A stretch of DNA of 64,000 bases, from NCBI GenBank assembly GCA_965220245.1, contig CBDCPI010000008.1, positions 372,001 to 436,000 on the forward strand. The letters are read 5' to 3'. Below, piece after piece: positions 8,226-16,759 of this stretch (positions are counted from its first letter, which is position 1; every line of letters starts with the position of its first letter). Made by a program: the position numbers and the translations under genes. The stretch is from CBDCPI01 sp965220245. GTDB lineage: Bacteria; Chloroflexota; Dehalococcoidia; Lucifugimonadales; UBA3495. The notes below the pieces were generated by a model. The model made no database searches, was not told the origin of the DNA, and worked only from the letters and a program-made list of their open reading frames with translations.

Positions 8226-8630
8226 ATGACCACTGAAGCCATCAAACTGGAACTGGAGCACCGGGAGCTACTGGGCAAAAAAGTGAGGCGATTAAGGCGC
8301 TCGGGGATCATCCCGGTCCACTTGTACGGGCCGGGCATTGATTCCAGGTCCCTCCAGTGCCCAGCGCAAAGGTTGATCCAAGTAATGTCTCTGGCCGGAG
8401 GGAATACTCCGGTCTCCGTCTCCATTGCGGGTGAATTGGGTAGCCATATCGCTTTTGTCCGGGAGATTCAGTGGGACCCCAGACGGGACGGCATCTTTCA
8501 CGTCGACCTGCTGGTCACTGAGGCCAACCGCATAGAGTTGCCACGAGTTGAGATCGAGGAAGCCGCCGAAGGTGAAGAACCCCCCGCCGACAGCGCCGCA
8601 CCTCCGGAGGAAGCAACGGACCAAGGGTGA
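8226..8630 (+). CDS. rplY: Ribosomal protein bL25, short form
   Basis: 134 residues. The N-terminal 5S rRNA-binding domain is clear: LELEHRELLGKKVRRLRRSG, IIPVHLYGPG, and the FVREIQWDPRRDGIFHVDLL strand region. bL25 binds 5S rRNA in the large subunit. The usual CTC/TL5 C-terminal beta domain of about 100 residues is absent; the protein ends in a Glu/Pro-rich tail (EEAAEGEEPPADSAAPPEE). It is therefore longer than the E. coli single-domain form but shorter than the CTC type. It is monocistronic as far as can be seen. Confidence 0.85.
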   Translation: MTTEAIKLELEHRELLGKKVRRLRRSGIIPVHLYGPGIDSRSLQCPAQRLIQVMSLAGGNTPVSVSIAGELGSHIAFVREIQWDPRRDGIFHVDLLVTEANRIELPRVEIEEAAEGEEPPADSAAPPEEATDQG

Positions 8631-8778
8631 GGCTTCCGCCAAGTCCGCATCGAACGCCCAGTCCTTCCCGGCGCCCCCGTCACTAGGCTTCGACTTTCGA
8701 GCCACCCGGCCCGGCCCGCCCATGCCCCATTGAAGCAAGCAAAGAAGGAAGGAAGCGTCCTTACGTAAGGAGCGAGGT

Positions 8779-9546
8779 ATGTATCTAGTCTTCATGGGCG
8801 AGTCGGGGAACACCGGCAATAGCCTCAGCGACCCCAATCAGCCTCACCACATCCAGGTTGGTCTGCTGGTGCACGAAAGCCAGTCGATTTCCATTAACGG
8901 GGAATACAATGCCCTCTACCGGCGGCACTTCGGCCGCCCGCCTGGGGAACCCGGTTCTTCCAAGGGGCTGCGCCCGGCGGACATTTACCAGGGTGTGGGG
9001 ACCTTCTCCTCTTGGACCGTTGCCAAGCGGCACGAGTTGATTCAGGACTGTCTGAATATCCTGATTCGACGTCAAGTGCCCGCCATCATCGCCTACATCA
9101 ACAAGCGGGACTACGCCCAATCTCAGGCCAACGACGACGACCCCAACTTGGTCTGGGAGAGTCCCGCTGAGCCCGTGATAAGCCGGTTCTTGATGGCCCT
9201 CAATATGTACTTGGACGAGCTAAGCTTGCGGGGATTGGACGAACAACAAATAATGAATTCGGCGTGGCCTATCAAAGATTTCGCCTTGGTTGTAGCCGGC
9301 GACGGCCGCTCGTTGGAACCTCGATTCATGGACCAATTCCTCAAGTCGGAGGATGGGCAAGACGCCTCCGGACTGCTGGAGAACATGTACTTCGTGGGTT
9401 CGGACCAATCGGTAGGCACCCAACTGGCTAACATCTGCGCCTACTTTACGCGGCGCTGGCTCCAAAATCCCTCCGCTCCTCATCCTTACTTCGACGCTCT
9501 TCGCGAGAATGAGGTGGTCCAAGTCATTTACCCAGTGCAACTCTAA
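8779..9546 (+). CDS. DUF3800-family protein with altered acidic residues
   Basis: 255 residues with the DUF3800 outline: N-terminal MYLVFMGESGNTG, a central LALVVAGDGRS-like strand and a C-terminal SVGTQLANICAYFTRR helix. DUF3800 has an RNase H-like fold and is often near defence or phage genes. In most members the N-terminal motif is DESG and the C-terminal one QLAD; here Asp is Gly7 and Asn218, so two expected catalytic acids are missing. It may be inactive or act by binding. AAGGAGCGAGGT precedes the ATG. No defence genes adjoin it. Confidence 0.65.
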   Translation: MYLVFMGESGNTGNSLSDPNQPHHIQVGLLVHESQSISINGEYNALYRRHFGRPPGEPGSSKGLRPADIYQGVGTFSSWTVAKRHELIQDCLNILIRRQVPAIIAYINKRDYAQSQANDDDPNLVWESPAEPVISRFLMALNMYLDELSLRGLDEQQIMNSAWPIKDFALVVAGDGRSLEPRFMDQFLKSEDGQDASGLLENMYFVGSDQSVGTQLANICAYFTRRWLQNPSAPHPYFDALRENEVVQVIYPVQL

Positions 9547-9723
9547 ACCCGGTAGCTTCCCCAACTTCTGCCACCCGTGTCGTCCGCCCCGAGCCCAACA
9601 ACCGGCACACCAAGCTGGACGCGCTACCCCACAGGGTTTGAGCGCCAGTATTAAAGGCTCCCAAGCTGCAATGCGAGCCTCGTACACCTAGAATCAAGGC
9701 CGCGGCGGGTCAGCTTGGGGTAG

Positions 9724-9752
9724 TTTACAAGCAGGTACAGCGGGAATACAAT
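9724..9752 (+). promoter_or_regulatory. Sigma70-type promoter of greA
   Basis: TTTACA, exactly 17 bases, TACAAT: five of six matches to each consensus box. It lies 78 bases upstream of the greA start and probably serves greA-lysS-serS. Confidence 0.65.
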
Positions 9753-9829
9753 CTTTGCGTAGGGAAGTGGTGGGCCTGCCTGCCATTTCCCCTATCTATT
9801 TTGTCTCTAATGGTCCCGGAGGGACGACC

Positions 9830-10297
9830 ATGGCGCAGCCCATATATCTTTCACGGGAAGGGCTGGAGAAGCTGCGGGCGGAGTTGGAATATCTCCGGAC
9901 GGTGCGGCGTCACGACGTGGCCGAGAGCATTCAGCAGTCCCGCGAGCGGGGCGGCACCGTAAGCAATGCCGAGTATGAGGAAGCCAAGAATGAGTTGGCC
10001 TTTACCGAAGGCCGCATTCTTACCTTGGACAATCTGATCAACAACGCCATCATTATTGAGGAGAGCGACGGACTGCGGGAAACCGTCGAAGTCGGAGCCA
10101 CTGTCACCGTCGAGAACGAGGAAGGCAAGACTTATCAGTACACCATTACTGGCAGCGCCGAGGCCGACCCTTCCCACGGCAGAATCTCCAACGTATCTCC
10201 CATCGGCAAGAGTCTGCTGGGCAAGCGAATCAAAGAAGTAATTGAAGTCAGCGCCCCATCGGGTAAGATCAAGCTGGAAATCCTGGCGATAGATTAA
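9830..10297 (+). CDS. greA: Transcription elongation factor GreA
   Basis: 155 residues from ATG 9830 (GGAGGG six bases upstream; an upstream in-frame start at 9755 has no support). The N-terminal coiled coil begins YLSREGLEKLRAELEYLRT and carries the tip motif GTVSNAEYEEAKNELAFTEGRI, with acidic residues that enter the RNA polymerase secondary channel and stimulate cleavage of backtracked RNA. The C-terminal FKBP-like domain shows SPIGKSLLGKRIKEVIEV. Length and order are standard. A strong promoter precedes it, and lysS follows after 71 bases. Confidence 0.93.
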   Translation: MAQPIYLSREGLEKLRAELEYLRTVRRHDVAESIQQSRERGGTVSNAEYEEAKNELAFTEGRILTLDNLINNAIIIEESDGLRETVEVGATVTVENEEGKTYQYTITGSAEADPSHGRISNVSPIGKSLLGKRIKEVIEVSAPSGKIKLEILAID

Positions 10298-10368
10298 GCG
10301 CCGGACCGCCGCTGCGGAACCACCACCGGTTAGTCCCGGCCAATTAAACCCAACATAACTGGACAAGA

Positions 10369-11889
10369 ATGCCCGACCGAGAAGAATACCTGCTGGGCAG
10401 CCGGCAAGCGAAACTGGATAACCTGCGCCAGCGGGGAATAGACCCCTACCCACCCCGAGTGCAGCGCACTTGTGAGGCCGCTGCCGCCATCTCCCGGTTT
10501 GAGGCCGTGGAGCGCGGCGACGAGCCGGAGTCCAGCGTCAAGGACGTTACCGTGGCCGGACGCATCATATCCATCCGGACCATGGGCCGGGCTGCTTTCT
10601 TGGACCTGAGGGACGCATCAGGAGGTATTCAAGCCCTGTTGCGGCAGAACCAGCTTGGCGAGCAGTTTGATTTAATCAAAGACTTGGACGTGGGCGACCA
10701 TCTGGCGGTGACCGGCTCGTTGATGCGGACCAGGACGGGCCAAGCCACCATCGACGCCCAAATTCTCACCTTGGCAGCCAAGGGGATGCGCCCCCTGCCG
10801 GAGAAGTGGCACGGCCTGAGGGACGTGGAAATCCGTTACCGTCAACGGTATCTTGACTTGATCGCCAATCCCGAGATCATGCAGGGGTTTACCCAGCGCA
10901 GTAAAGTCATCAGGAGCTTGCGACGGTTTCTGGACGACCGCGGGTTCCTGGAGGTGGACACCCCGGTGTTGGTGCCGGTGGCCGCCGGGGCCCATGCCAA
11001 GCCCTTTGTCACCCACCATCATGCGCTCAACCAGCAGCTATACCTTCGCATCGCCACCGAGCTTTACCTGAAGCGGCTGATTATTGGCGGCTTCGATAAG
11101 GTCTACGAATTAGGAAAAGTCTTCCGCAACGAGGGTATAGACCAGGACCACAACCCCGAGTTTACTCTCTTGGAAAGCTACGAGGCCTTCGCCGACTACA
11201 ACGACGTTATGGCAATGGTCGAAGAACTGGTCTCTACCATTGCCCTGCAAGTCCATGGCGCCACGGCGGTCCCCTACGGGGAACACCTGCTCGACTTCAA
11301 TCCGCCGTGGAACCGGGTAGTGTTGCGCGACGAATTGATGCGCCGCAGCGGGATCGACATCGACGATTACCCCGACCACACGTCCTTGGCCCGCCGGGCC
11401 AGTCAAGCCGGGCTGGAGGCCGGCCCCAGGGATAGCCGCGGCCGCTTGATCGACCAATTGATCTCAGCCTTTGTAGAACCGCACCTTATCCAGCCCACCT
11501 TCCTGCTGGATTACCCCGAGGAGATGTCGCCGCTGGCCAAAGCCAAGCCCGGCGCTCCGGGTTACGTGGAACGGTTCGAGGCCTTCGCCGCCGGGATGGA
11601 AATTGCCAACTCTTACACCGAGCTCAACGATCCGGTAATTCAGCGGGAGCGCCTTGAGGCCCAAGAGGAGATACGCCTACTCCACCAAGACGACGAAGTA
11701 GACCGTATGGACGAGGACTTCCTGCTGGCCCTAGAGTATGGGATGCCCCCCACCGGGGGCCTAGGAATGGGCATCGACCGCTTGGTCATGTTGCTCTGTT
11801 CCCAACCGACCATCCGGGACGTCGTCTTGTTCCCGCAAATGCGTAGTCTCGGCAGAGTCGAGAGCGCCCCGGAGCGAGTTGACCAATAA
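10369..11889 (+). CDS. lysS: Lysyl-tRNA synthetase, class II
   Basis: 506 residues, normal length. The N-terminal OB fold (about 50-145; VTVAGRIISIRTMGRAAFLD) binds the anticodon. The catalytic core shows motif 2 FRNEGIDQDHNPEFTLLESY and motif 3 GLGMGIDRLVMLL near the C-terminus. It charges tRNA-Lys with lysine in the cytoplasm. ATG 10369 lies in GACAAGAATGCCC, with weak ribosome binding. It lies in the same direction between greA and serS, spaced 71 and 20 bases, most likely one operon. Confidence 0.95.
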   Translation: MPDREEYLLGSRQAKLDNLRQRGIDPYPPRVQRTCEAAAAISRFEAVERGDEPESSVKDVTVAGRIISIRTMGRAAFLDLRDASGGIQALLRQNQLGEQFDLIKDLDVGDHLAVTGSLMRTRTGQATIDAQILTLAAKGMRPLPEKWHGLRDVEIRYRQRYLDLIANPEIMQGFTQRSKVIRSLRRFLDDRGFLEVDTPVLVPVAAGAHAKPFVTHHHALNQQLYLRIATELYLKRLIIGGFDKVYELGKVFRNEGIDQDHNPEFTLLESYEAFADYNDVMAMVEELVSTIALQVHGATAVPYGEHLLDFNPPWNRVVLRDELMRRSGIDIDDYPDHTSLARRASQAGLEAGPRDSRGRLIDQLISAFVEPHLIQPTFLLDYPEEMSPLAKAKPGAPGYVERFEAFAAGMEIANSYTELNDPVIQRERLEAQEEIRLLHQDDEVDRMDEDFLLALEYGMPPTGGLGMGIDRLVMLLCSQPTIRDVVLFPQMRSLGRVESAPERVDQ

Positions 11890-11909
11890 TATACCGGGTA
11901 GCCGCACCA

Positions 11910-13184
11910 ATGCTTTCTATAGAACAAATACGAAATGACCCGGAACGGTTTAGGCAGGCCCTGGAAGCCCGGGGCGAGACCAATCCTTTGGGCCCTCTCT
12001 TGGAGTTGGACGGTCAACGGCGGCGGGCCATAACCGAAGGCGACGAATTGAGGGCCCGGCGCAACCGCGTCAACCGGGAACTGGGCCACGCCCGGGCCTC
12101 GGGGCAAGCGCCTTCGCCGGAAGTCATTCAGGAGATGCGTGACGCCGGTGAGCAGGTGTCCCGATTGGAGGCCCAAGTCCGGGACTTGGAGGAGCAACTA
12201 AACAGCATCCTGTTGGGTCTGCCGAACCTGCCCCTGCCCCAAGTCCCTCTAGGTGAAGACGAGACCGCCAACCTCGTGGTGCGAGACTGGGGCGTGCCCC
12301 CAACCTTCGATTTCACTCCTCGGCCCCACTGGGAATTAGGCGAGGAGTTGGGCCTTATTGACTTCCAACGGGGGGTTAAGGTCTCCGGTAGCCGGTTCTT
12401 TACCATGTTTGGTAAAGGCGCCAAGCTGGAACGGGCCCTTATCTTCTGGATGCTTGACCTCCACACCCAGGAACACGGCTACACCGAGGTCATGCTGCCC
12501 TTCATAGTGAAGCAGGAAACTATGGAAGGATCGGGCAACCTACCCAAGTTTGCCGACAACCTCTACCACGACGAAGAAGACGATCTGTGGCTCATCCCCA
12601 CCGCCGAAGTGCCGATAACCAACCTGCACCGGGACGAGATACTGTCTTCGGACCAGTTGCCCCTCAACTATGTGGCCCACACCCCCTGCTTTCGGAGGGA
12701 AAAGGCCGCCGCCGGACGGGATACCCGGGGGATCAAACGGGTCCATCAATTCGACAAAGTGGAGATGTACAAGCTGGTCACCCCGGAGACCTCGGTCTCC
12801 GAGTTGGAGCGACTGGTGGGCGATGCCGAAGACGTGTGCCGCCGGTTGGGGCTGCCCTACCGGGTGGTGCAGCTTTGCACCGGGGACTTGGGGTTTGCTT
12901 CCGCCATGACCTACGACATCGAAACCTGGGCCGCCGGGTGCCAGGAATGGTTGGAAGTGAGTTCCTGCTCTAACTGCACCGATTTTCAGGCCCGCCGCAC
13001 CCACATCCGTTACCGGCCCGATCAAGACTCCCGGCCTCAATTGCTCCACACTTTGAACGGGTCCGGACTGGCGCTGCCCCGGGTGGTGATCGCCATCCTG
13101 GAGAATTACCAGCAAGCCGACGGCTCGGTGGTGGTCCCGGAGGTCCTTCGGCCCTACACCGGGTTTGACGTTATCCCAGCCTAG
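11910..13184 (+). CDS. serS: Seryl-tRNA synthetase
   Basis: 424 residues. An N-terminal tRNA-binding coiled coil (about 30-105) starts MLSIEQIRNDPERFRQALEARG. Class II motifs follow: motif 2 CFRREKAAAGRDTRGIKRVH and motif 3 GSGLALPRVVIAILENYQ. It charges tRNA-Ser (and tRNA-Sec where present). It starts 20 bases after lysS. The only tRNA gene in the window, tRNA-Ser(GGA) near 50.4 kb, is one of its substrates. No odd features. Confidence 0.95.
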   Translation: MLSIEQIRNDPERFRQALEARGETNPLGPLLELDGQRRRAITEGDELRARRNRVNRELGHARASGQAPSPEVIQEMRDAGEQVSRLEAQVRDLEEQLNSILLGLPNLPLPQVPLGEDETANLVVRDWGVPPTFDFTPRPHWELGEELGLIDFQRGVKVSGSRFFTMFGKGAKLERALIFWMLDLHTQEHGYTEVMLPFIVKQETMEGSGNLPKFADNLYHDEEDDLWLIPTAEVPITNLHRDEILSSDQLPLNYVAHTPCFRREKAAAGRDTRGIKRVHQFDKVEMYKLVTPETSVSELERLVGDAEDVCRRLGLPYRVVQLCTGDLGFASAMTYDIETWAAGCQEWLEVSSCSNCTDFQARRTHIRYRPDQDSRPQLLHTLNGSGLALPRVVIAILENYQQADGSVVVPEVLRPYTGFDVIPA

Positions 13185-13239
13185 CCCGGGCCTAACAACT
13201 CCCCCTCGGCTCAGCTTCGGTCAAATAAGGAGGAAAGTC

Positions 13240-14055
13240 ATGTCTGGAATTTGGCCCGGCAACATACAGTGTGTAGCGATGCTAACCTTTGACGTCGATG
13301 GGGTTTCCTCTTGGTTGAACCGGAACCCGGAGTTCAAGGACCACCCCAGCTTGATGTCCATGGCCGAATACGGCCCCAGCGTGGCTACGCCCCGGATCCT
13401 GGACATGCTGGACCAGCAGTCCATCAAGGCCAGCTTTTACATACCCGGATACGTGGCGGAGACTCACACCGACCTGGTAAAAGAGATCGCCCGCCGCGGC
13501 CACGAGGTGGGACACCACGGCTACATGCACGAACCGCCTTCCACCCTGTCCCCGGAGGAGGAAAAGGGAATCCTGGAGAAAGGAATCGAAATCCTCCGGG
13601 GTATCACCGGCCAAGCCCCCATCGGTTATCGCTCACCAAGCTGGGAGCTTAGCGAACACTCTCTGGGCTTTCTGTCTTCCTTGGGATTCCTGTACGACAC
13701 CAGCTTGATGGGGGATGACGCCCCGTACATCGTCCCGGCCGATGACCAAGGCAACACGCTGGTGGAGCTTCCCATTCACTGGCTGCTGGACGACGCTCCC
13801 AACTTCGTCTACGCTCCGGTGGCCAACCGCTTGGGCCCCATGCGGAACCCGGACGAGGTCTTCGGGGCCTGGGCCGCCGAATTCGAAGGGCTTTACCGCT
13901 ATGGCCGCACCTTCCATCTGACGATGCACCCTCAATACATCGGTCGCCCCGGCCGTTTGCTGATGCTGGAACGGCTGATCGACCACATTCGCCAGTTTCC
14001 CAACGTGGAGTTCATGCGCTGCCAGGATGTGGCCGAAATGTGGGCCAACAAGTAG
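13240..14055 (+). CDS. Polysaccharide deacetylase (NodB-fold) family protein
   Basis: 271 residues from ATG 13240, which has a near-perfect AAGGAGG eight bases upstream; an upstream in-frame start would overlap serS. NodB motifs: TFDVDG (Asp pair), HEVGHHGYMHE (metal His-x4-His) and YRSPSWELSEHSL. The protein resembles the PuuE/HpPgdA group of cyclic-amidase or peptidoglycan deacetylases, which lack a signal peptide as here. Substrate could be an N-acetyl sugar or a cyclic amide. It follows serS but has its own ribosome site. Confidence 0.85.
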   Translation: MSGIWPGNIQCVAMLTFDVDGVSSWLNRNPEFKDHPSLMSMAEYGPSVATPRILDMLDQQSIKASFYIPGYVAETHTDLVKEIARRGHEVGHHGYMHEPPSTLSPEEEKGILEKGIEILRGITGQAPIGYRSPSWELSEHSLGFLSSLGFLYDTSLMGDDAPYIVPADDQGNTLVELPIHWLLDDAPNFVYAPVANRLGPMRNPDEVFGAWAAEFEGLYRYGRTFHLTMHPQYIGRPGRLLMLERLIDHIRQFPNVEFMRCQDVAEMWANK

Positions 14056-14087
14056 TACTTGCTTGGCTTAGCTCCTACAATTAGGTT

Positions 14088-14171
14088 AAGAGTGTTGAAG
14101 CAGAACTAACCCACGTAAAAGAAGATATTGCTGAAATTCAAGATGATGTAAAAGAGATTAGGAACATATTG
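14088..14171 (+). other. A+T-rich coding-like remnant, coiled-coil encoding
   Basis: This stretch is clearly A+T-richer than its surroundings and reads in one frame as VEAELTHVKEDIAEIQDDV followed by KEIRNI, a heptad-patterned helix like those of small phage or toxin-associated coiled-coil proteins. There is no usable start codon, and the frame continues into the IS701-derived element at 14172. It is probably the tail end of a foreign gene interrupted by that element. Confidence 0.3.
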
Positions 14172-14324
14172 CTAGTATTACAACGACGCTTCCTCAATTT
14201 GGTCAGGCATTGGCCGGAAATCACGCCGCGGAAGGCAAGGCAACCAAGCTGTCAAGCATGTGGGCAGGTCGCCATGAAGAAGTCCTCAAGGTCCTATTCT
14301 TGTGAACCGTCGTTGTATTACTAG
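14172..14324. mobile_element. MITE derived from the IS701 element (CTAG-flanked)
   Basis: The ends CTAGTATTACAACGACG (14172-14188) and AACCGTCGTTGTATTACTAG (14305-14324) match the ends of the complete IS701 copy at 40496-41961, with one mismatch on the right. Only about 120 bases lie between, with no transposase. CTAG at each edge is the YTAR-type target duplication of IS701 elements. The right edge supplies the first bases of the AGGAGG ribosome site of the following nitrile-hydratase gene. Confidence 0.8.
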
Positions 14325-14333
14325 GAGGATGGA

Positions 14334-14633
14334 ATGCCGAAAGTCCATGACCGGGGCGGTTGGCCCACCGAAGAGCCTATCGACCGCAGCGAGCACCAGT
14401 ACTTGGACTGGGAGGTGCGAGTCGACGCCCTCCACATGGTGCTGGGCGAGAAAGGGATTCGGACCACCGACGAGATGCGCCGGGCCATCGAAAGCCTCGA
14501 TCTCCAGAAGTACGAATCACTGAGTTATTACGAAAAGTGGACCGCAGCCTTGGAAATCCTGGTTGTGGAGAAGGGCATTCTGAAGTCCGGAGAGATTGAC
14601 CGCAAGATGGCCCAACTGGAAACGGGGAGTTAG
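14334..14633 (+). CDS. Nitrile hydratase beta subunit, N-terminal-half protein (SCNase beta-like)
   Basis: 99 residues matching the N-terminal domain of nitrile hydratase beta subunits: MPKVHDRGGWP at the start, then a helical region with YYEKWTAALEILVVEKGIL. In ordinary nitrile hydratase this domain is fused to the SH3-like domain encoded by the next gene; here, as in thiocyanate hydrolase and toyocamycin nitrile hydratase, they are separate genes. AGGAGG at 14323 lies five bases before the ATG. The stop is two bases before the next start, so the three genes are an operon. It contains no metal ligand itself. Confidence 0.75.
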   Translation: MPKVHDRGGWPTEEPIDRSEHQYLDWEVRVDALHMVLGEKGIRTTDEMRRAIESLDLQKYESLSYYEKWTAALEILVVEKGILKSGEIDRKMAQLETGS

Positions 14634-14635
14634 TC

Positions 14636-14941
14636 ATGGCTGCCGACGCCAGCCCGGCCCGCTTTCGCCAAGGCGACCTGGTCACGGTCCGCGTCGGCTC
14701 GCCGCCGACCCACTTCAGGACTCCGGAGTATATCCAAGGAAAGACCGGCGTGGTCCTCACTCATTACGGCGAGTTCCGTAATCCCGAGTCCTTGGCCCAC
14801 GGCGGAGACGGCCTACCCAGACAACCCTTGTACCGGGTCGAGTTCCGGCAGACCGACGTTTGGGCAGATTACCGGGGTCTGAGTAAAGACAAAATTCAGG
14901 TGGACATCTACGACCACTGGCTAGAGCGGGCATCCGCTTAG
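14636..14941 (+). CDS. Nitrile hydratase beta subunit, C-terminal-half protein (SCNase alpha-like)
   Basis: 101 residues equivalent to the SH3-like C-terminal domain of nitrile hydratase beta: FRQGDLVTVRV, HFRTPEYIQGKTGVVL, PLYRVEFRQTDVW and VDIYDHWLE. This domain packs on the metal subunit and helps hold the active site. GGGAG precedes ATG 14636, which is two bases after the previous stop. The complete three-gene set is contiguous, so the split looks ancestral to this enzyme type rather than a recent frameshift. Confidence 0.8.
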   Translation: MAADASPARFRQGDLVTVRVGSPPTHFRTPEYIQGKTGVVLTHYGEFRNPESLAHGGDGLPRQPLYRVEFRQTDVWADYRGLSKDKIQVDIYDHWLERASA

Positions 14942-14950
14942 GAGAACTCC

Positions 14951-15604
14951 ATGAGCAATCAGCACGAAGACCACGGTCATCCTCACCTGGGGATGGAGGA
15001 AGATTGGGACCCCGGTTATTACGCCCTCCGCGCCCAGGCCATCGAGTCCCTCTTGATCGAAAAGGGTATCTGCACCACCGAAGACATTGAGCGTATGCTG
15101 GACACGGTGGAGAGCCGCTCCCCTGCCGACGGCGCCCAAGTGGTGGCCCGCGCTTGGTCCGACCCCGAGTTCAAGTCCCTTCTCTTAGCTGATCCCGACG
15201 CCGCGCTGGGTGAGTTGGGGTACAAGCTGCCCAGTACCACACCTAAGCTGGACGTGGTGGAAAACACCGATCAAGTACATCACCTGGTGGTCTGCACGCT
15301 GTGCTCCTGCTACCCTCGCACCCTGTTGGGGCGGCCCCCCGACTGGTACAAGAGCCTTTCCTACCGCTCCCGGGCCGTGGCGGACCCGCGGGGCGTTATG
15401 AAAGAGTTTGGCCTGGAATTGGAAGAGGGGGTCGAAGTTCGGGTGTTGGACAGCACCGCCGACATGCGTTTCTTGGTGCTGCCGCAGCGGCCCAAGGGGA
15501 CCGAGGGGATGAGCGAAGAGGAGCTAGCCAAGTTGGTTACCCGGGACAGCATGATCGGCGTCACCCAAGCCCGCACCCCGGAACCGGTGCCCGCTGCCGA
15601 TTAG
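14951..15604 (+). CDS. Nitrile hydratase alpha / thiocyanate hydrolase gamma-type metal subunit, cobalt type
   Basis: 217 residues. The metal-binding claw VCTLCSC is at residues 114-120 (Cys115, Cys118, Cys120); Thr at position two is the cobalt-type signature (iron enzymes have Ser). LLGRPPDWYKSLSYRSRAVADP follows, as in the family. An N-terminal His-rich stretch (HEDHGHPHLG) is unusual and could bind metal. It hydrates a nitrile to an amide or, if SCNase-like, hydrolyses thiocyanate. No activator (P14K-like) gene or amidase is adjacent, so maturation must depend on genes elsewhere or on self-incorporation. Confidence 0.88.
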   Translation: MSNQHEDHGHPHLGMEEDWDPGYYALRAQAIESLLIEKGICTTEDIERMLDTVESRSPADGAQVVARAWSDPEFKSLLLADPDAALGELGYKLPSTTPKLDVVENTDQVHHLVVCTLCSCYPRTLLGRPPDWYKSLSYRSRAVADPRGVMKEFGLELEEGVEVRVLDSTADMRFLVLPQRPKGTEGMSEEELAKLVTRDSMIGVTQARTPEPVPAAD

Positions 15605-15638
15605 CCGCTTCCAGGGCTGCCCAAGCCAACCGGGTAGC

Positions 15639-15894
15639 AACTATTCAGACTCGATACGTCATTGTTATGAAAATAGGCTATTTTCATCCGCATACGTGGC
15701 CTCAGCAAGGCCATTAGCAATTCCAGCCTTGAGCCGGAATCTATAAGCGTTTGCAACCAGCAACGTTCCCGTTCCTGGGCATTTCTGGATTCCCGCCTGC
15801 GCGGGAATGACGGTTGGGCGGCAAAGTGCCGTGGGGGCATTGGCATTGCGGAGGCCGCTCTCAAGCAATTCTCACCATCAAGTCTGAACAGTTA
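15639..15894. mobile_element. MITE, family C copy 1 (AACTGTTCAGACTTGAT ends)
   Basis: Left end AACTATTCAGACTCGATA and right end ATCAAGTCTGAACAGTT are inverted copies with few mismatches. Inside are a 21-base perfect palindrome (ATGAAAATAG, G, CTATTTTCAT, 15667-15687) and the CCCGCCTGCGCGGGAATGAC cassette. The second copy is at 35546-35813. It fills most of the gap between the nitrile-hydratase operon and surE. Confidence 0.68.
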
Positions 15895-15927
15895 GACTGG
15901 CTGGCAGCTCCGCACTTACAGGCGAAC

Positions 15928-16752
15928 TTACGTCAGGAGTTCACCCCTGGGGGGTAGCAACTGCCCGGCAAGCCCCGCTAACAAGCTCTCAACCTCCGGC
16001 ATTTGTTCCGGAGACCCCAAGCTCATTTGCATGGGGGAAATCGAGATGTAGTTGTTCTTCAGCGCCCAGATGTCGGTGCCTTCCGTTGGCACGGTGGTGA
16101 TGGGGCGGTTCCGAGAGATCCTATACCGCTTGTCTTCCCCGAGACCTTCTGGCCGCACCGATTCCCCATAGGAACGGTTTCCCGGCCGGGTCACTTTTAT
16201 GCCAACGATACGTTCCGCCCGGAGACTGGGTACGTTTATATTCAGAAAGGGGCTGGAGGCAAGGGCATTGTCGCGCAGGCGCTCGGCCATCAGCTTGAGC
16301 ACTTGGCTGGCCGTTTCAAACTGCGGGTTGAGCACCGCGCCAACCGAGATCGCAATGGTGGGATAACCGCGTACATACCCTTGTATCGCCGCCCCGACCG
16401 TGCCCGACACTAACACGTCCCAGCCAAGGTTTGACCCGGCGTTTATGCCCGAGACCACCAAGTCGACCGGGCCAACCACGCTCTCCAAGGCCAAGATGCA
16501 GCTATCGCCGGGCGTTCCCTCCACGGCGAAGGCCGTTACTGCCTGAGTTGCAGACCCTTCACCACTTGAATTGAGGTCTAAAGAAGTCTCGTTCACCCGG
16601 ACGGCGGAGTGAAGGGTCAACGATGCGCCGACACCGCTTTGCTCCCGGTCCGGGGCCACCACAAACACTTCCCCGACCTGGCGCAATGCCTGGGCAGCCG
16701 CCCGCAGGCCGGACGCCTCAATCCCGTCATCGTTGGTAAGGAGTATCTTCAA
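15928..16752 (-). CDS. surE: 5'-nucleotidase SurE
   Basis: 274 residues. The SurE start motif KILLTNDDGIEASGLRAA carries the metal-binding Asp pair, followed by VVAPDREQSGVGASLTL, VVSGINAGSNLGWDVLVSGT and a C-terminal region ending near SLGSPEQMP. SurE removes phosphate from nucleoside monophosphates (survival protein, Mg/Mn-dependent). TTG 16752 is taken as start because it begins exactly at the conserved motif. It lies eight bases after the coxM stop, so surE is probably read from the cox message, although an upstream ribosome site is not obvious. Confidence 0.9.
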   Translation of the reverse strand: MKILLTNDDGIEASGLRAAAQALRQVGEVFVVAPDREQSGVGASLTLHSAVRVNETSLDLNSSGEGSATQAVTAFAVEGTPGDSCILALESVVGPVDLVVSGINAGSNLGWDVLVSGTVGAAIQGYVRGYPTIAISVGAVLNPQFETASQVLKLMAERLRDNALASSPFLNINVPSLRAERIVGIKVTRPGNRSYGESVRPEGLGEDKRYRISRNRPITTVPTEGTDIWALKNNYISISPMQMSLGSPEQMPEVESLLAGLAGQLLPPRGELLT

Positions 16753-16759
16753 CTGGTGT

